Shown here piece by piece: positions 22,593-34,383 of a DNA stretch of 64,000 bases. Position 1 is the first letter of the stretch, and each line of letters begins with the position of its first letter. Origin of the DNA: Auricularia sp. M13 (Eukaryota > Basidiomycota > Agaricomycetes > Auriculariales > Auriculariaceae); assembly GCA_037042915.1 (NCBI GenBank), contig CM073196.1, positions 4,092,001 to 4,156,000 on the forward strand, in the 5' to 3' direction. The notes under the pieces are model-generated. The model ran no database searches. It worked only from the letters and a program-made list of their open reading frames with translations, and was not told where the DNA came from. The position numbers and the translations under genes were made by a program.

Positions 22593-25500
22593 TCAGGCGC
22601 TCGCGCTCGCAGGATCGAGCAATCTACCAGCAATCAAGCACTGCTTCACCCACACCGGAGTGCCCTGGAGCCCATTTATCGCCAGTCGCGCGCGGATGTC
22701 GCTTTGACTTGGCGCAGGCTTCATACTCTCTTGAATTACCACGATGTCGAACCTCCGCGCGCTGGCATGAGCGAAGTCGCGTACTGCCTCGACTTCGGAC
22801 GCGCCCATCGCAAGGCACACAGGCGGGATGGATCTCTGGAAAGTGGTCAGCGAGCGAACATGGAAGAATAAAAACTGCCGGACCTGCCCAGCGAACTTCA
22901 TATCATCGGTTGGGGTGAGCACCTCGCCCACGAGAAGCACAGTTTTCCCGGTGAACGGCCTCCTGCGCTGCCGTTGTTTGCGCGCCCAGCCATCCTCGGC
23001 GAGGGCCTCACGCACGGTCGGGAAGTTGCCATCAGCATCGCATTCGACAACTTGACTCAAAGGAATGTGCAGGGTATTTGAAGTTCCCGCGGCAGGCAAA
23101 TACGAGTGCCACTGGTCCACATCCGCTGCCTGTCATCATACAATGTCAATCCTTGCTGAACGGCAGGGAGAAAACGACCCACCCCGCTGAGAACATCATC
23201 AGCCCACCCTTTACTGACGCACGGTAAGCCCAGCGCAAGCCCCATGAGGTACTTTGGCGTCATGACAGCGATATCGGTGAGGACGACCACCCTCTGGTCC
23301 GCTCCCTCCAGCGGGAGGAGATCGGCCGCGTTTGCGGTCCATCGACCATGGTTAGTGGGATTTGGCCCATAGCTCATGACATCCGTCCAGTCATCAAGCA
23401 CTATGCCCTCCGCATTTTTGATCTTATCGGGCAAGTCGGTGCGCCACTGACGGTCGCGCGCGTCTGGGAGGCACGTCAGCACAAACGCCAGTCCCTTGAA
23501 GCGGTCCGACGGCGAATGCCTGCGCGCAGCTAAATGGGGCGAAACGGTACGTGTGCGCTGCATGCTAGAGGCCTGTTCGTCGTCCTCGTCCTTCTTGAGA
23601 ATCGCGTCGACCTGTTCCGCCGTGAGCGCGACGGAGCCGGCCATGGCCTTCGTCCGGCACACATCACTCCACGACACGGTCTCCACATCGCCGTCGGGGC
23701 CGACTCTGACGCGCAAGTCATTATCACCGAACTCCAGCACCGTGGCGGTCTTCTTCTTCCTGTCGACTAGCTGCAAGGTGTCGTCCACGGCCGGACCAGC
23801 GCGCAGGCCGGCGAGCGAAACGAAGCCAGGTGTCCCATCAGAATAGAGCACTGCGTATTTGGCGCCGGCCACGCCTGTGACGTTTGCGGGATAGAACTTC
23901 TGGTCGCTGTAGAGCGCGTACACCGTGGGTGCAGTACCATTGGGCTCCTCGAGCTTCGCCCGCTTGCGCTGGCTCTGACTCTGGTTGTGTGCCTGACCAT
24001 CCGATGCCCGACGTCTCTTGAGGTTCTTGGGCTGTGTCTGAGTCTGTGTCGCCGGAGCACTGGTCGCGGCCGTTTTCTTCGCCCCAGCGGCTTTCCTGGT
24101 CGTCCGGGCAGGCGGCGTGGGATCCCGCAGGGGAATCGTGTACTGTGTCTCGCGATAGCTCTCGTCCTCGTACCCTCCATCTCCTGCGCTCTCGTCGTCA
24201 TCGCTCTCCTTGAGGTTCTTTAGAGCGGTGACAGCGGAAGCACGCCTAACTCTCGTCGCCGCGAGGCTCTTCTTGGGCCGCTGCTGGCTAGGCGGCGCGG
24301 ATTCCGCCTCGGTGATGGCCTCAATGCTGATCATAGGCTCGACAATGCGCTTCGTGCCCTTGAGCACACGGCGCACGGGCGGCGGGGCAGCCTCCACCGT
24401 CGGGCTTCTACGCGCCGGCGCGGGGCGCTTCTTCCTGCGCGGCGAGCCGGCTTTGACGGGGGGCTGGCTCTCCGGGTCGTGCTCGCCCTCGGATGGCGAG
24501 GTGAGCGAGATGTCCTCCTCGCCGGGGAACGGTTCGGGCGCGGCTTCCGGCGACGCCGCACGCTGCTGCGGCCGCGTTAACGACGACGGAAGAATTATCT
24601 GTGGCGCGTCGTCGACGTCCATCTCGTCCTCGTCCTCATCGTCCGCCTCGAGCGTATTAGCTGTGGGCGGCGGCATCACCTGCGCCTGATGATCGTCGCC
24701 GCCCTTGCGCCCGCCATACCGCCGTTTTGTCGTTGGCTGGCGCTTCAAGCCTAGACTGGTATCTGACGCGAGCGATGACGCCTCGTTCTCCTTGCCCACC
24801 TGTAAATAATCAGCAACCTGGAACAAGAATAAAGACGGAGAAAATAAATCAGTGCGGACCTGCTGAACCGATATTACGCCCTTCTCTTCAACGGCCTTCT
24901 TTGCACCATGCGCAAGCCCAGCCATAGCATTCGCAGCCTCCATTTCCCTCCTCCGCGCAACAACCAGCGCAAGCGGGACAGGTTGGCTGCTGGGCGTCTC
25001 GACGGACGACGCGGGCGCGCTGTCTGGCACGACCTCGTCGTCCTGCTCCCTGCGCACCGAGGGCGACAAGAACGTCGATGGCGGCGGCCGGCGCATGGGT
25101 GGTGCCGAAACCTCGCTCGCGACGGAGCCCGGGACGACGCTGGAGCTGTACGCCTGGCTCGGGTTCGAATTGGACATGTTGTTCGTCGCCGGCGACGAGT
25201 GCGCGTGCTGCTGCGCGTCCGCCGCGGGCGCGGGCAGCACCCGCTGGGGTGTCTGCGGGGACGGGAGCGACGGCACACTGGTGCTAGCAGTGCCAGTGGC
25301 GGGCCGCTGCTGCGTGGACCTGGCCGACGGGATCGTCCGCTTGCGCGGTGCGGTGCGCGGGGGTGACTGCAGCTGCGTCTCGACGGGCGGGCCGGGTGGC
25401 GGCGTGCCCACCAAGTCGTCTTGCTGTGTGGCATCTGTCGCTTGCATGAAGGCACGGTTCGCTGCGCCTGTATCTGCCGTGAGATGCGTAGATGCACTGG

Positions 25501-26993
25501 GATTGGTCGCGTTCGTCAAGTCTATTGGGATGATGTATGTCAGCGAGATGCGAATGAAAGACAGGGAGGACGATGTCAGGTCAGAGATGAACGCATAATC
25601 GCATGAATTCCAGAGAACATGTTCGACTGCATGGCAGACGATATTGGTAAATGATAGAAGAATACGGTACTCACTGCTTGGATGAGTCGCGTTCGTCAGA
25701 TCTGTCAAGGAGTTGTGTTATTAGTGAGTAGAAAAAGACACACCACGAAAATGGATGGTTCGTCAAGAAATTCAGAAATATTCATGAAGAAAAAAGGTTC
25801 AAGAAAAAGAGTGTGAATAATGTCGGAAATAAGCGCGATTGACAATCGCAAGTAGGAGAGAAGAGCACAAGGAGGAGGAATTGCACTCACTACTCGTATT
25901 GGTGGTACGCAGCGCGCGCTGCAATTGTTGGAACTTTCTAGGGTTGGACTGCCTGAGCAAACGTTCGGCCTGCTCGCTGAGGCCAGTGCTGGGAGCCGCC
26001 GTTCCCTGCGGCTGGGTCTCCTGTTGGGTGGCTTCGACCTGCGTGGCGACCGCTGGCCCATGTTCATCGTCTTCTTCCTCTTCTTGCTGTACGCGAGCAT
26101 CGAAGCTATCCTCCGAACGAGGATTTTCATGCTCAACGTCGTCCAGTAGCATTGCCGGGTCCAATATCGGAACGAAGCTTGAGAGGACCTGCGAATCCTG
26201 CCCAGCGCCGCGCGCGTAATCATCATCATCGTCGTCGTCTTCGTCCTGATTAGGATTCTGGCTCTGAGATTGCTGTTGGCCATGTTGCTCGGGCTGAGAT
26301 TGCGACTGGGACTGCGAGGGCGTGCCCGCGACCAATACGACGGGCTCGAGTCTGACAGGACGTTATTAACAACTAAGATAGGCAATAAACCACCCACAAT
26401 TCGCGCGACCGATCTCCAGCCGAGCTCGAGCTCTGCGTCTGGCTGCTTTCGGGGCTCGCCCTTCCGCCTCCAACGGTTCCATCGGCTTCGGCCATGAGCT
26501 GGGCAAGCCGTCCGCGGTTGTCGCGCACGAATCGTTTCTTTTCCTGACTGCCCGTAGGCTGGGCGAAGGAATCCTGCGATTCAGGCTCTGGGGACGGCGC
26601 CCTGCGCGTCTTGGGTATGGGTATGGGCGACTTGGGCTGCTGGGTGGCTGCCCTAGAAGACGAAGCAACGGCTTGTAGAATGGGCGGTGGTTGAGGTTGG
26701 CTGCCAGCTGAAACTGGGAGAAACGGCCTTTTGAAGACTGAATCTGGCTGCTGGGTGCCACCTCCTGGCTCTGGCGCTTGTTCTTCGGTATCCATATCAA
26801 CGTCCATGCTGTCTCCAGCAAGCCCGAAACCGCGATACGCGTCGACCACGGGCACCTCGATGCTGGGCAACACCAGCTGGCTCTGGCTGCCGCTGCCGCC
26901 CTCGCTGGATATGCTTGCCGTAGACGCGTGCCCGACGGGCAGCGCGTTGAGCAGACGCCAGGCGGCGTCGCCCTGGGACTCGTCCGTGCTCAT
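22593..26993 (-). CDS. crb2: DNA-damage checkpoint mediator, Crb2/Rad9/53BP1 type
   Basis: This nuclear adaptor probably links damaged chromatin to checkpoint kinases. The start is MSTDESQGDAAWRLLNALP at 26993. The N-terminal half is disordered and rich in SQ/TQ and Gln (for example SQSQSQSQPEQHGQQQSQSQ near 26290), which is the expected ATM/ATR target cluster. A Tudor-like domain follows near 23900 (VYALYSDQKFYPANVTGVAG and AKYAVLYSDGTPGFV). Two BRCT modules close the protein: FKGLAFVLTCLPDARD through GLPCVSKGWADD, and FTGKTVLLVGEVLTPT through DIVVIQES and GTPVWVKQCLIAGRLL. The main open exon spans about 23.2-25.5 kb, with smaller exons on both sides. An intron near 23.14-23.19 kb links SGV to DQWHSYLPAAG. 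A 48-nt in-frame intron candidate lies near 22.83-22.88 kb. Crb2, Rad9 and 53BP1 share this architecture, so the name is by domain order. Confidence 0.86.
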
Positions 26994-27860
26994 CGTTGCG
27001 GACGGGGAGGAAGAGGGTGACCACGAGCGGGACCTGCCGGAGGCGCGATTGATTGGCGGCCGCTAAGAGCTTATCATGAAAATTTCTGGAGATTGTGGCG
27101 AAATGATATATTTTGTGGATTTTGAAGCTGATCTGTCTTGGTTGTTGCACTCAGTGTGCTTGAGGAATTCAGAATATCTTCAAAATAGTGATCCCAGCGC
27201 GATAGGTGCACTTCCAGTCCAGGCTTGAGCTCAATCAGCCTTTGCGCTGATCGCCGTTGGCATTGACTGAAGCTTGCAGCATCATTATCGCGGTTTATCT
27301 GAACGCTTGCCAGGTTATGTATCATCGCAGTTGCCAAAGCGCTGGGTCTTGTCGCGTGTGACAAGTTGAGCTCTTGTCTCGAAGGAACCCGGGAAGGCGG
27401 CTACTCTAGCACAGCGCAGACACCATGGAACAGCGCATCGGAATAGGTAGTCGTGGTCTGTGGACAAGGAAGGCCAAAATCACGAGGGTGCCGCCGTTTA
27501 GCAGTTCAGGGCCAGAACATGCTTCCGACGGAGTGGTTATCGTTGCCGTCATCGATGCAGCATGATGCCGCTGCCGCTGTCTTTTCTGTAGAGCTGCTAA
27601 ATGCTCAATGAAAGAGAAACATAGAGCATCTCTCCTAAAAATAGGCACTTTTGTCAATCTTGTGTACACTTCAGCTTGTGTTGCAATCGAAGAACAACAA
27701 CTTTCCCAAGTCCGCTCTCCGCGTCTTCTTCCCCGGACTGTGAGCTTGCAGTTCCATCCGTTTTGATATTCCCAAAGTCGCAGTCATTGCCCTCGCTTTG
27801 CGCTGCACCGCTCGTCAGGAATGCGAGCTCAAGCTGTATCCAAGCTTCGCTACTTCGCGG
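26994..27860. other. Intergenic upstream of the Crb2-like gene
   Basis: Only short unconvincing ORFs occur (27074-27364 and 27406-27669 on the minus strand; 27676-28074 on the plus strand, opposite the F-box-like ORF). I see no clear element. Confidence 0.45.
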
Positions 27861-28223
27861 CTACTTCGACGAGCAATCTGGGAATATGCCCTCGCGGTCG
27901 TGGGCATCGATGATAGGCACCCATCTAACTTCATCTGATATGCTGGCTTTCTTTTGCCCACTGAAGTCAAGTGGAATATCCAGCAGCGCCCGCCTAGCCC
28001 ACTCGAGCACCGTTGGCAGCCTTAGCACATCCTGCATGGTAATAACCGAGAACTGGGACCACGGTTCTGCATAAGCGAGGGAGGTTGCGCGCAAGTGCCG
28101 CGACACCTGCGCCAGCGTGAACTTTTGCACTGATGGAGTCGCTAGAGGCCACCTGCAAATGGCAACAAGTTCATCATCACCAAGATGCACCGCTTGCCTC
28201 CCTGCAGCAGAGCGAGGCGGCAT
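27861..28223 (-). pseudogene. Orphan F-box-like ORF, probably a truncated relic
   Basis: This 120-residue ORF starts MPPRSAAGRQAVHLGDDELVAI. It then reads LAQVSRHLRATSLAYAEPWSQFSV, LPTVLEWARRALLDIPLDFSG and RWVPIIDAHDREGIFP. The pattern resembles the first part of basidiomycete F-box proteins: a helix, a VSRxLR-like turn, then the start of a repeat region. No LRR or downstream domain can be joined to it on either side. The likely explanations are a truncated F-box gene or a small independent protein. It sits 187 nt from the divergent S9 peptidase start. Confidence 0.45.
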
Positions 28224-28355
28224 TCGGTGTGAATATTGCTACTGACGGCGTGACGGTGGAGGAAAGAAAGACGCGGCGTGCCATCAAACCGAAAACGCGT
28301 TGATCCGCCACGGTTGAATTGTGCCGGAAGTATTGCGTACGCAGCAGCGGCGACC

Positions 28356-28363
28356 ATATAATT
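28356..28363 (+). promoter_or_regulatory. Candidate TATA box of the S9 peptidase gene
   Basis: A TATAATTA element lies about 50 nt upstream of the Met at 28411. It is too close to an alternative Met-containing start at 28372 for that to be the usual initiator, so it favours 28411. Confidence 0.5.
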
Positions 28364-28410
28364 AGAGGCCCTTGTTTCTCACTACTGGCGCTGCGCTCCT
28401 GTTATCGCCC

Positions 28411-30579
28411 ATGTCGACACCCATCGCTCCGCGCGCTATCGCAGTAAGCGACCAACTCTCCAGCCCAGTCCTCTCCCCGGACGGCAGCAAGGTGGTATAT
28501 GCTGTCAAGCCACTGTATAAGGCCCACGACAAGGAGCACGCGACCTCTGCTATCTGGATCGCCGACGTCAGCAAGGAACGCAGCGCGCGGCAACTCACCA
28601 GCGGCTTGTTCAACGACAGCAGCGCGGTGTTCGGTTCTGACGGGGAGACTGTGCTCTTTCTGAGCGATAGGCACAAGGCTGGAGGGTCTCGTCAGATTTA
28701 TTCCCTCCCGCTCACGGTGGGGGGCGAGGCCGTTCCGCTCACCGGTACCGAGCTCAAGCGCCCTGTCAGCTCGTTTAAGCTATCTCCGGATGGCAGGTTC
28801 ATCGCCTACACCAGCGCGGACGAGCCGACCGCAGATGACGACGCCAAAGAGAAGGCGAAAGATGATGCGATTGTGTTCAGCGATCGCAAGGGTCTCAGGA
28901 AGCTGCGCGTCTTGCGTCTTGCGACTCGCACCACATCTACGTTCAATCTACCCGAGCGACTGCATGTCTGGGCTTACGCTTGGAGTACCGATAGCGACAA
29001 GCTGGTCGTCTCAATGACCCAGCATTCCCGTCTGGAAATGTCAGGTCTCGAGACGAAGTACTTCTCCGTCGATGTCCATGACTTTTCCGGAGAACCGTCA
29101 CTGGTAGCGGTATACCAGGATGCCTACTCTGACAACCTGATGTGGCTGAGAGACGGCAGCCTTCTGGAGCTTCGGCATTACAACCCGGAGACCGTAACAT
29201 CGGCTCGTGCGGTAGTGGATCTCCAGGCCCTCCAGAAGGGCAAAGGCGCTGCAGCAGCTCTGTATTCTGGTGTATCGGACGATGCAGGGTCACTGGTCGA
29301 CTTGCACCACGACAATCTCGTCGCGGTCGAGATTCTGACCGGCCTCGAGTCGCGTATCGATATAATCACGTCCTCTGGCCAGCTCGTACAGTCAGTATAT
29401 CAGACTCGCGATGAAGCCATTCACGAGTGGGATATCAAACGTCTAGATGATGGCTCATTTGCTTTTGCCTGCATCCGGAGCTCTGCGCCGCGCAAGCAAG
29501 GCACAAATGTCTGGGCCGGAAAGCTGCTGCCACAAGCTCCCGACTCGTCGGCAAGTTTGACGAAGCTCTCCGGCCACATGAGCTGGCTTGAGGACTCCCA
29601 GGCGAAGATTAACACGGAAGTCTTTGCATGGACAGCTCGGGATGGTACGAAGCTCGAAGGCGTCATCTCGAAACCGGCCGACGCATCGAAGCCGCTACCT
29701 ACCGTTCTTGTTGTCCACGGTGGTCCCTATTTGTGAGTTATTCGACAATATGCGATCGATTTGATTGATGACCCGTTACAGTCGGGATACGCTTCACTTC
29801 AAGTTCAGCTGTGCTAGTTGGCGCAACTATCTCGCTGCTGCCGGCTTCTGCACGATCTCTCCCAATTATCGTGGCGGTGCGTGTGAACACCGGACTCGAA
29901 GCTTGCGCAGCTCACAAAGCCCTTAGGTGCTGGCAGGGGGTCGGCGTTTGCTGAGGCTGCACGCGGCGGCGTTGGAACAGTCGATTGGACGGACTGCGAG
30001 GATATGGTCAACGCTGCCATCGACCGCGGTATTGCGGATTCAAAGAGACTGGGCATCGCAGGATGGAGTCAGGGCGGGTTCATGACGGCCTGCGGCGTCG
30101 CACTCACCAAGAACAAGTTCAAGGCCGCCTGCATGGGCGCGGGCGTCAGCGACTGGGGCTCCATGAGCGAAGAGTCTGACGTGCCTGACTTTGAGGTGCG
30201 TCACTCGTTGTCGGGTTTGACTTGGCTCATCGTCCGCAGAGTGCGTTGGCAGGGGGTGCGCCCTGGTCATCGACGGTGAAGCACAGGAACGATCCCATAC
30301 ACAATGTCAAGGGCGTCGAGACCGCTGTTCTCATCATCCACGGCGAGAAAGATGAACGCGTACCCGTCGGACAAGCCGTAGGATACTTCCGCGGGTTGAA
30401 ACGCGAGGCAAAGTATCCCGATAGGTGCGACCTTGTCATCTACCCGAGGGAACCGCATGGGTATGTCAATTCTATCAAGTTCTCCAGAAATCTCACAATT
30501 TGAAAGCTTCACTGAGAGAACTCACGCACAGGATGTCTTGCAACGGGTGCTGGATCATTTCACGACGTGGTTGTTGTGA
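28411..30579 (+). CDS. S9-family serine peptidase (acylaminoacyl-peptidase / DPP-V-like)
   Basis: This prolyl-oligopeptidase-fold peptidase has an N-terminal beta-propeller and a C-terminal alpha/beta-hydrolase domain. The start MSTPIAPRAIAVSDQLSSP lacks a signal peptide, so a cytosolic acylaminoacyl-peptidase-like role fits better than secreted DPP-V. Propeller WD-like motifs include SSPVLSPDGSKVVYAV and SFKLSPDGRFIAYTSA. The hydrolase part begins at PTVLVVHGGPY. The catalytic Ser is in IAGWSQGGFMT, the Asp lies in IIHGEKDERVPVGQA and the His in YPREPHG. Four introns lie near 29732-29781, 29880-29927, 30195-30240 and 30463-30532. The last exon reads DVLQRVLDHFTTWLL, stopping at 30577-30579. 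Length and triad order fit the family. Confidence 0.9.
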
Positions 30580-30920
30580 GATACTTTGGAGCCGTGGCCG
30601 TAGTGTATACTGCCCAAAAATTCAATGGAAACGATGAATATGGGTGCTAACATCCTTGCTCTTGCCCGCCGTGGCAACAAGTAAAACAAAGCTAAAAGGC
30701 ACCTTGATCATGATGCGCATCGCCCCACAGGTGGCACTGCCCGGGGCGATCCGTTTAAAATTTCCTTGCACACGGCTCGTTCCGAGCACTGAGTCAAAAA
30801 CCCTCTTGCCCGCAATGGACGCACCAGCAGAACGTAGGCAACCCGCGAGATTGGTGTGTCCGTCGTCGTTCACTACGTTGCCTTTGTTAAGGTCTCCTGC
30901 CACAGCCAGAATCTAAGCTC
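30580..30920. other. Intergenic
   Basis: A short ORF including MDAPAERRQPARLV ends just before the membrane-protein start and could be an upstream exon, but no splice pair keeps the frame cleanly. I see nothing else. Confidence 0.4.
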
Positions 30921-31667
30921 ATGCGGGCGACCGAGGAAGCGATACTGGAGTGCTTGTTGGCTGTCCCGAGACCATTTACTTCGCGATCCAGGGCCGAGCT
31001 AGAGGTTGCGTTACGAGGATTTTCAGATCCCATATTGGCAGGCGGCGAGCGGCCTCGTATACGACAGTTGCCCCGCAATCCACTGTGGCTCAGACTCTGG
31101 ACTCGCGGGATCATCTTTGGTCTCCTTGTTCTCACCGTACGCCTTGAGTTGTCATCCGCAGGGCTTGTCGACGTTATGGGGACGCTCTTGTTCCGCCCAC
31201 GCCAGTATCTTCAGCCGCTCGTAATCGTTTGGTACATCTCCGTATACTCCAGCATGGTCATCAGTGCACCGATAGCAGCGGCAATGGTGATTGACATCGT
31301 CCACGGCTTGTACTCGTTCACAGTCCATGGTTCGCGCGTCGGTCTCTGCGGCGTCCTTGCGAACCCAGATTCAGCCCTCGACCGTACTGCCGCGGCGCTC
31401 GTCCTTCCCGCACTCTTCATCCTCGGATCCGCATCGGTACTGTTGTGGCCGTTTGGCCTGGCCGGCTCTGGCCTGAAGGCCGCCGGTGCGTTCGCCCAGC
31501 CAGAATATGGGACCTATGCGACATTATACGATCGGGTCATCGAGGGCTGCTGGCGCATCTTGTTGACAGCTGGCACTTGTATGATTGGGAGATTCCTTTG
31601 GCAAGACATTTCCCAGCCGACTGCCGTAGCAGCTCCCGCTGGTAACAATGCAGCAATACCTCAGTAG
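30921..31667 (+). CDS. Unrecognised multi-pass membrane protein
   Basis: This is a single-exon ORF of 248 residues that I do not recognise. After a polar N-terminus (MRATEEAILECLLAVPRP) there are four or five hydrophobic segments: GIIFGLLVLTVRL, the LVIVWYISVYSSMVISAPIA region, AAALVLPALFILGSASVLLWPFGLAG, and ILLTAGTCMIGRFLW near the C-terminus. The tail QPTAVAAPAGNNAAIPQ is polar. Codon use matches neighbouring genes, and the ORF is far longer than chance shadows here. It sits tail-to-tail with the amino-acid permease. An N-terminal exon could have been missed. Confidence 0.6.
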   Translation: MRATEEAILECLLAVPRPFTSRSRAELEVALRGFSDPILAGGERPRIRQLPRNPLWLRLWTRGIIFGLLVLTVRLELSSAGLVDVMGTLLFRPRQYLQPLVIVWYISVYSSMVISAPIAAAMVIDIVHGLYSFTVHGSRVGLCGVLANPDSALDRTAAALVLPALFILGSASVLLWPFGLAGSGLKAAGAFAQPEYGTYATLYDRVIEGCWRILLTAGTCMIGRFLWQDISQPTAVAAPAGNNAAIPQ

Positions 31668-31917
31668 ATGCATGTTTCAGGCGGATGTCATGGCTTTACT
31701 TTTGGGTACTTCGTCATGTACGTTATGTGCATGCTTTTGTACATGTGCTCTATATCGCGAGCTTCCAGAATCTGTGAAATGAACAGTCCGGCGGCCGGAC
31801 GTGCATCTTTTCGAAAGCAATAATCTGCTCAACATACAACACAAGAGCGCGACATCCACAGTGCACACACAGCAAATCATATCTAGTCCATAAATATATC
31901 CGTCCCGCAACTGGGTG

Positions 31918-34007
31918 TCATCGAGGCTTCTCTTCTGCGGCGACCTCCGCGCGGACATGGTCGATAATGACATCCGTGCTGGACGATGGCGAGAGGTTCG
32001 GGCACGGGCCCTTGAAGGTCTTGTAGCCCCAGAAGTACCAGTAGATGACTGCGATGATCTGGAACGGCCTGCGGCGCGTCAGTATTCGGACGACTGCTAG
32101 ACGAGGACGTACACGTAAATCACTACTGCCCAGTTCATGTCTGCGGGCGTGGGCCCGGGGTAGTCGGGGCTGATGGCGACGAAGATAAGCTACGGCGACA
32201 AAAGGTGCAAATCGGGACGCACAAGCTGACAAGGGGCATGATGAACGCGTTCCACGCCACCGCACACCATCTAATCGTCTTGCTCCACTTGCCGAGGTTG
32301 TACGGGCCCGGGCGATAGTCCACATTGTCCTCGTACACGCAGCGTCCGAGCACCGGAAGGATGTAGGAGATCTGACCAGCGAGCGTCGAGCCAGAGAAGA
32401 ACGCCTCGAACGCGGTATCGGACCCGATAGAAATGGCACCGAAGGCAGACGAGATGACGAACACCGCGAAGGACGCGTTGTTGGGCGTCTGTGTGCGCGG
32501 CGAGACACGCGCGAGCCAGGCGTGTCCCGGGAGCGCCTTGTCGCGCGCGTAGGCAAAGAAGATCCGCGAGGCGGCGACGAACTGCAGTAGCTAGGGTCAG
32601 TGGCAGATCGGGAGTGAATGGCAGGAGCATACGAAGGCAACGCCGCACGCAAATTGGCAGATGAAGTTGATGGCGAGGAGAGCGACACCAGCGCGTTGCC
32701 CGAGGACGTCGGTGAAAAGCATGCCGAGTGGTTGGTCAACGTCGTCCGCCATGAGCCCCTCAACGTCTACAGAGCACAGAGCCAGCGATATGAGGTAGAA
32801 GAAGCCGAGCGCGCCACTGCTCCACGTCGACCAGACCATGGCGCGGGGCACAGTGCGCGACGCATTGGACGTTTCTTCCGCTACATGGGCGGCAACGTCG
32901 TATCCCGATAAGGTCCATGTCGCGGAAAGGAACGTCATGCAGAACGCCCACCCCTTTGGCCAGCCTGTGCCATTATAGCTCGTCTGTCAAGTCATGTCAG
33001 AACTGAAATGATGAACGGTGGCGCGCTTACATCGGTGAAAATAGCCTTGGCCGAGTTGAGCTCTGGTGCAGCAATAGGCAGCCAAATGGTGGTAATGACA
33101 AGCACAACCACTCCAAGTGCAGTGGCCCAGATGTTGAAGTAGCTCACATACTTCGTGGGCATGCAGATGATAAGGTACGAAATGAACATCATGGCCAGAT
33201 ACACTGTTTAGTTGCGGGTCAGGTGGCGTTGACAGGTCTTAACATCCACGGACCTAGATACGTGTGCCAGGCCTCGAGCGTATAGCCCGGGTTGGCCAGC
33301 GCGACCGTCGACATGAGCAACTGGGCAGCCTAATGACAGGGATAAGCAGCCTGCTATCATGTAGGCAGCAATGCATACCGAGAACGTGATGGAGCAGCAG
33401 GCAAGCGGCGTCGAAATGACCATAGACCATGCGCATAGGTAGCACCAGGACATCTTCCATTTGGGCGGAGCAGTCATGTACGTCCTACACAGGCGTTCAA
33501 CAGGTTATCGGCTTTGCTTAGAGGAGCAGCATACCAATAGTACAGACCGCCGGACGTTGGATAAGCCGAAGATAGCTCAGCCAGCGAGTAAACGAGAAAC
33601 TGAGCGCATGTAAGCGGCTGATGGAACATGGGCCAATACAGTGCATACCTGGCCCATGACTGCGCCGACGAGCCATCCCCAGGTCATGCCCACAAGACCA
33701 AAGTAACCCAGCGTGTACCTGTGCAGATTTTAGCAGCTGCTATCGCGCGCATGCGAGCAGCGGGAACGCGCCATATGGTCCCTGCAACGCCGGGAAGAAC
33801 AGCCAGCTCGCTCGACACGAGCGAAAAGAGGCCAAGGAACGTGAAATCGCGCTTGAACTCGGACTTGTATCCAAGCTGCTCAAGATAAGCGTCTTCGCTG
33901 AGCAGCGATTCCGAGTCAACGACGGCAACGGTCGCGTTGTTCTTCTCGTCAAGCGACTTTTTGCCTTCGTCGCCGCTGCGGCGCGAATGCACTGACGAGG
34001 CAGCCAT
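31918..34007 (-). CDS. APC-superfamily amino-acid permease (GABA/choline permease type)
   Basis: This plasma-membrane or vacuolar transporter has about 12 transmembrane helices. The start MAASSVHSRRSGDEGKKSLDEK at 34007 gives a charged cytoplasmic N-terminus with LEQLGYKSEFKRDFTFLGLF, followed by SSELAVLPGVAGTIW. Conserved stretches continue with YYWTYM-like sequence near 33.5 kb, MTAPPKWKMSWCYLCAWSMV, WAFCMTFLSATWTLSGYDVAAHVAEET, RAMVWSTWSSGALGFFYL and FFAYARDKALPGHAWLARV (the loop typical of fungal Uga4/Hnm1-like permeases). It ends with VIYWYFWGYKTFKGPCPN and a Glu-rich tail, AEEKPR, at 31918. There are about nine exons with small introns. The specific substrate cannot be assigned. Confidence 0.88.
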
Positions 34008-34359
34008 GAAAGTGAAAGAAGAAGGCCAAGGTGAGTTTGCATCAATCGGTCCCGGTTGATCACGATAAGCACCGGCAGCAGACACGGCCCGCCTGCATGA
34101 TGCTCGTGCGCGCTCGGTGTCATTTGCACCCACTACAGGCAGCTCCGTAACACTTCTCACGAGTGGCGGAAATGGCATACAAGGCTTTGAATGTTAGCAA
34201 TGAGATTGGCGGAAAAATTCAGGTTTACAAGAAGTCTACAATGTGCAAGATATGAGCGCGACAGTGTTCTGTTCCAGGTTTGGAAGATCTGGCGCCGTTA
34301 AACTGCGTGTACTGTACTTTCAATCAATCGGCAGCCAGATTTCATAGTGTTAATTCACA

Positions 34360-34383
34360 GGATCACGTGACTAACCTGATCCA
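34360..34383. promoter_or_regulatory. CACGTG-containing inverted repeat upstream of the permease
   Basis: GGATCA and TGATCC arms flank a core containing CACGTG (the E-box bound by Cbf1/bHLH factors). It lies about 355 nt upstream of the permease start codon. Confidence 0.35.

Noticed and set aside
22307-22918. 203-residue plus-strand ORF
   Set aside because: It overlaps the end of the Crb2-like coding region in antisense, and its Arg/Ser-rich composition is that of a shadow frame.
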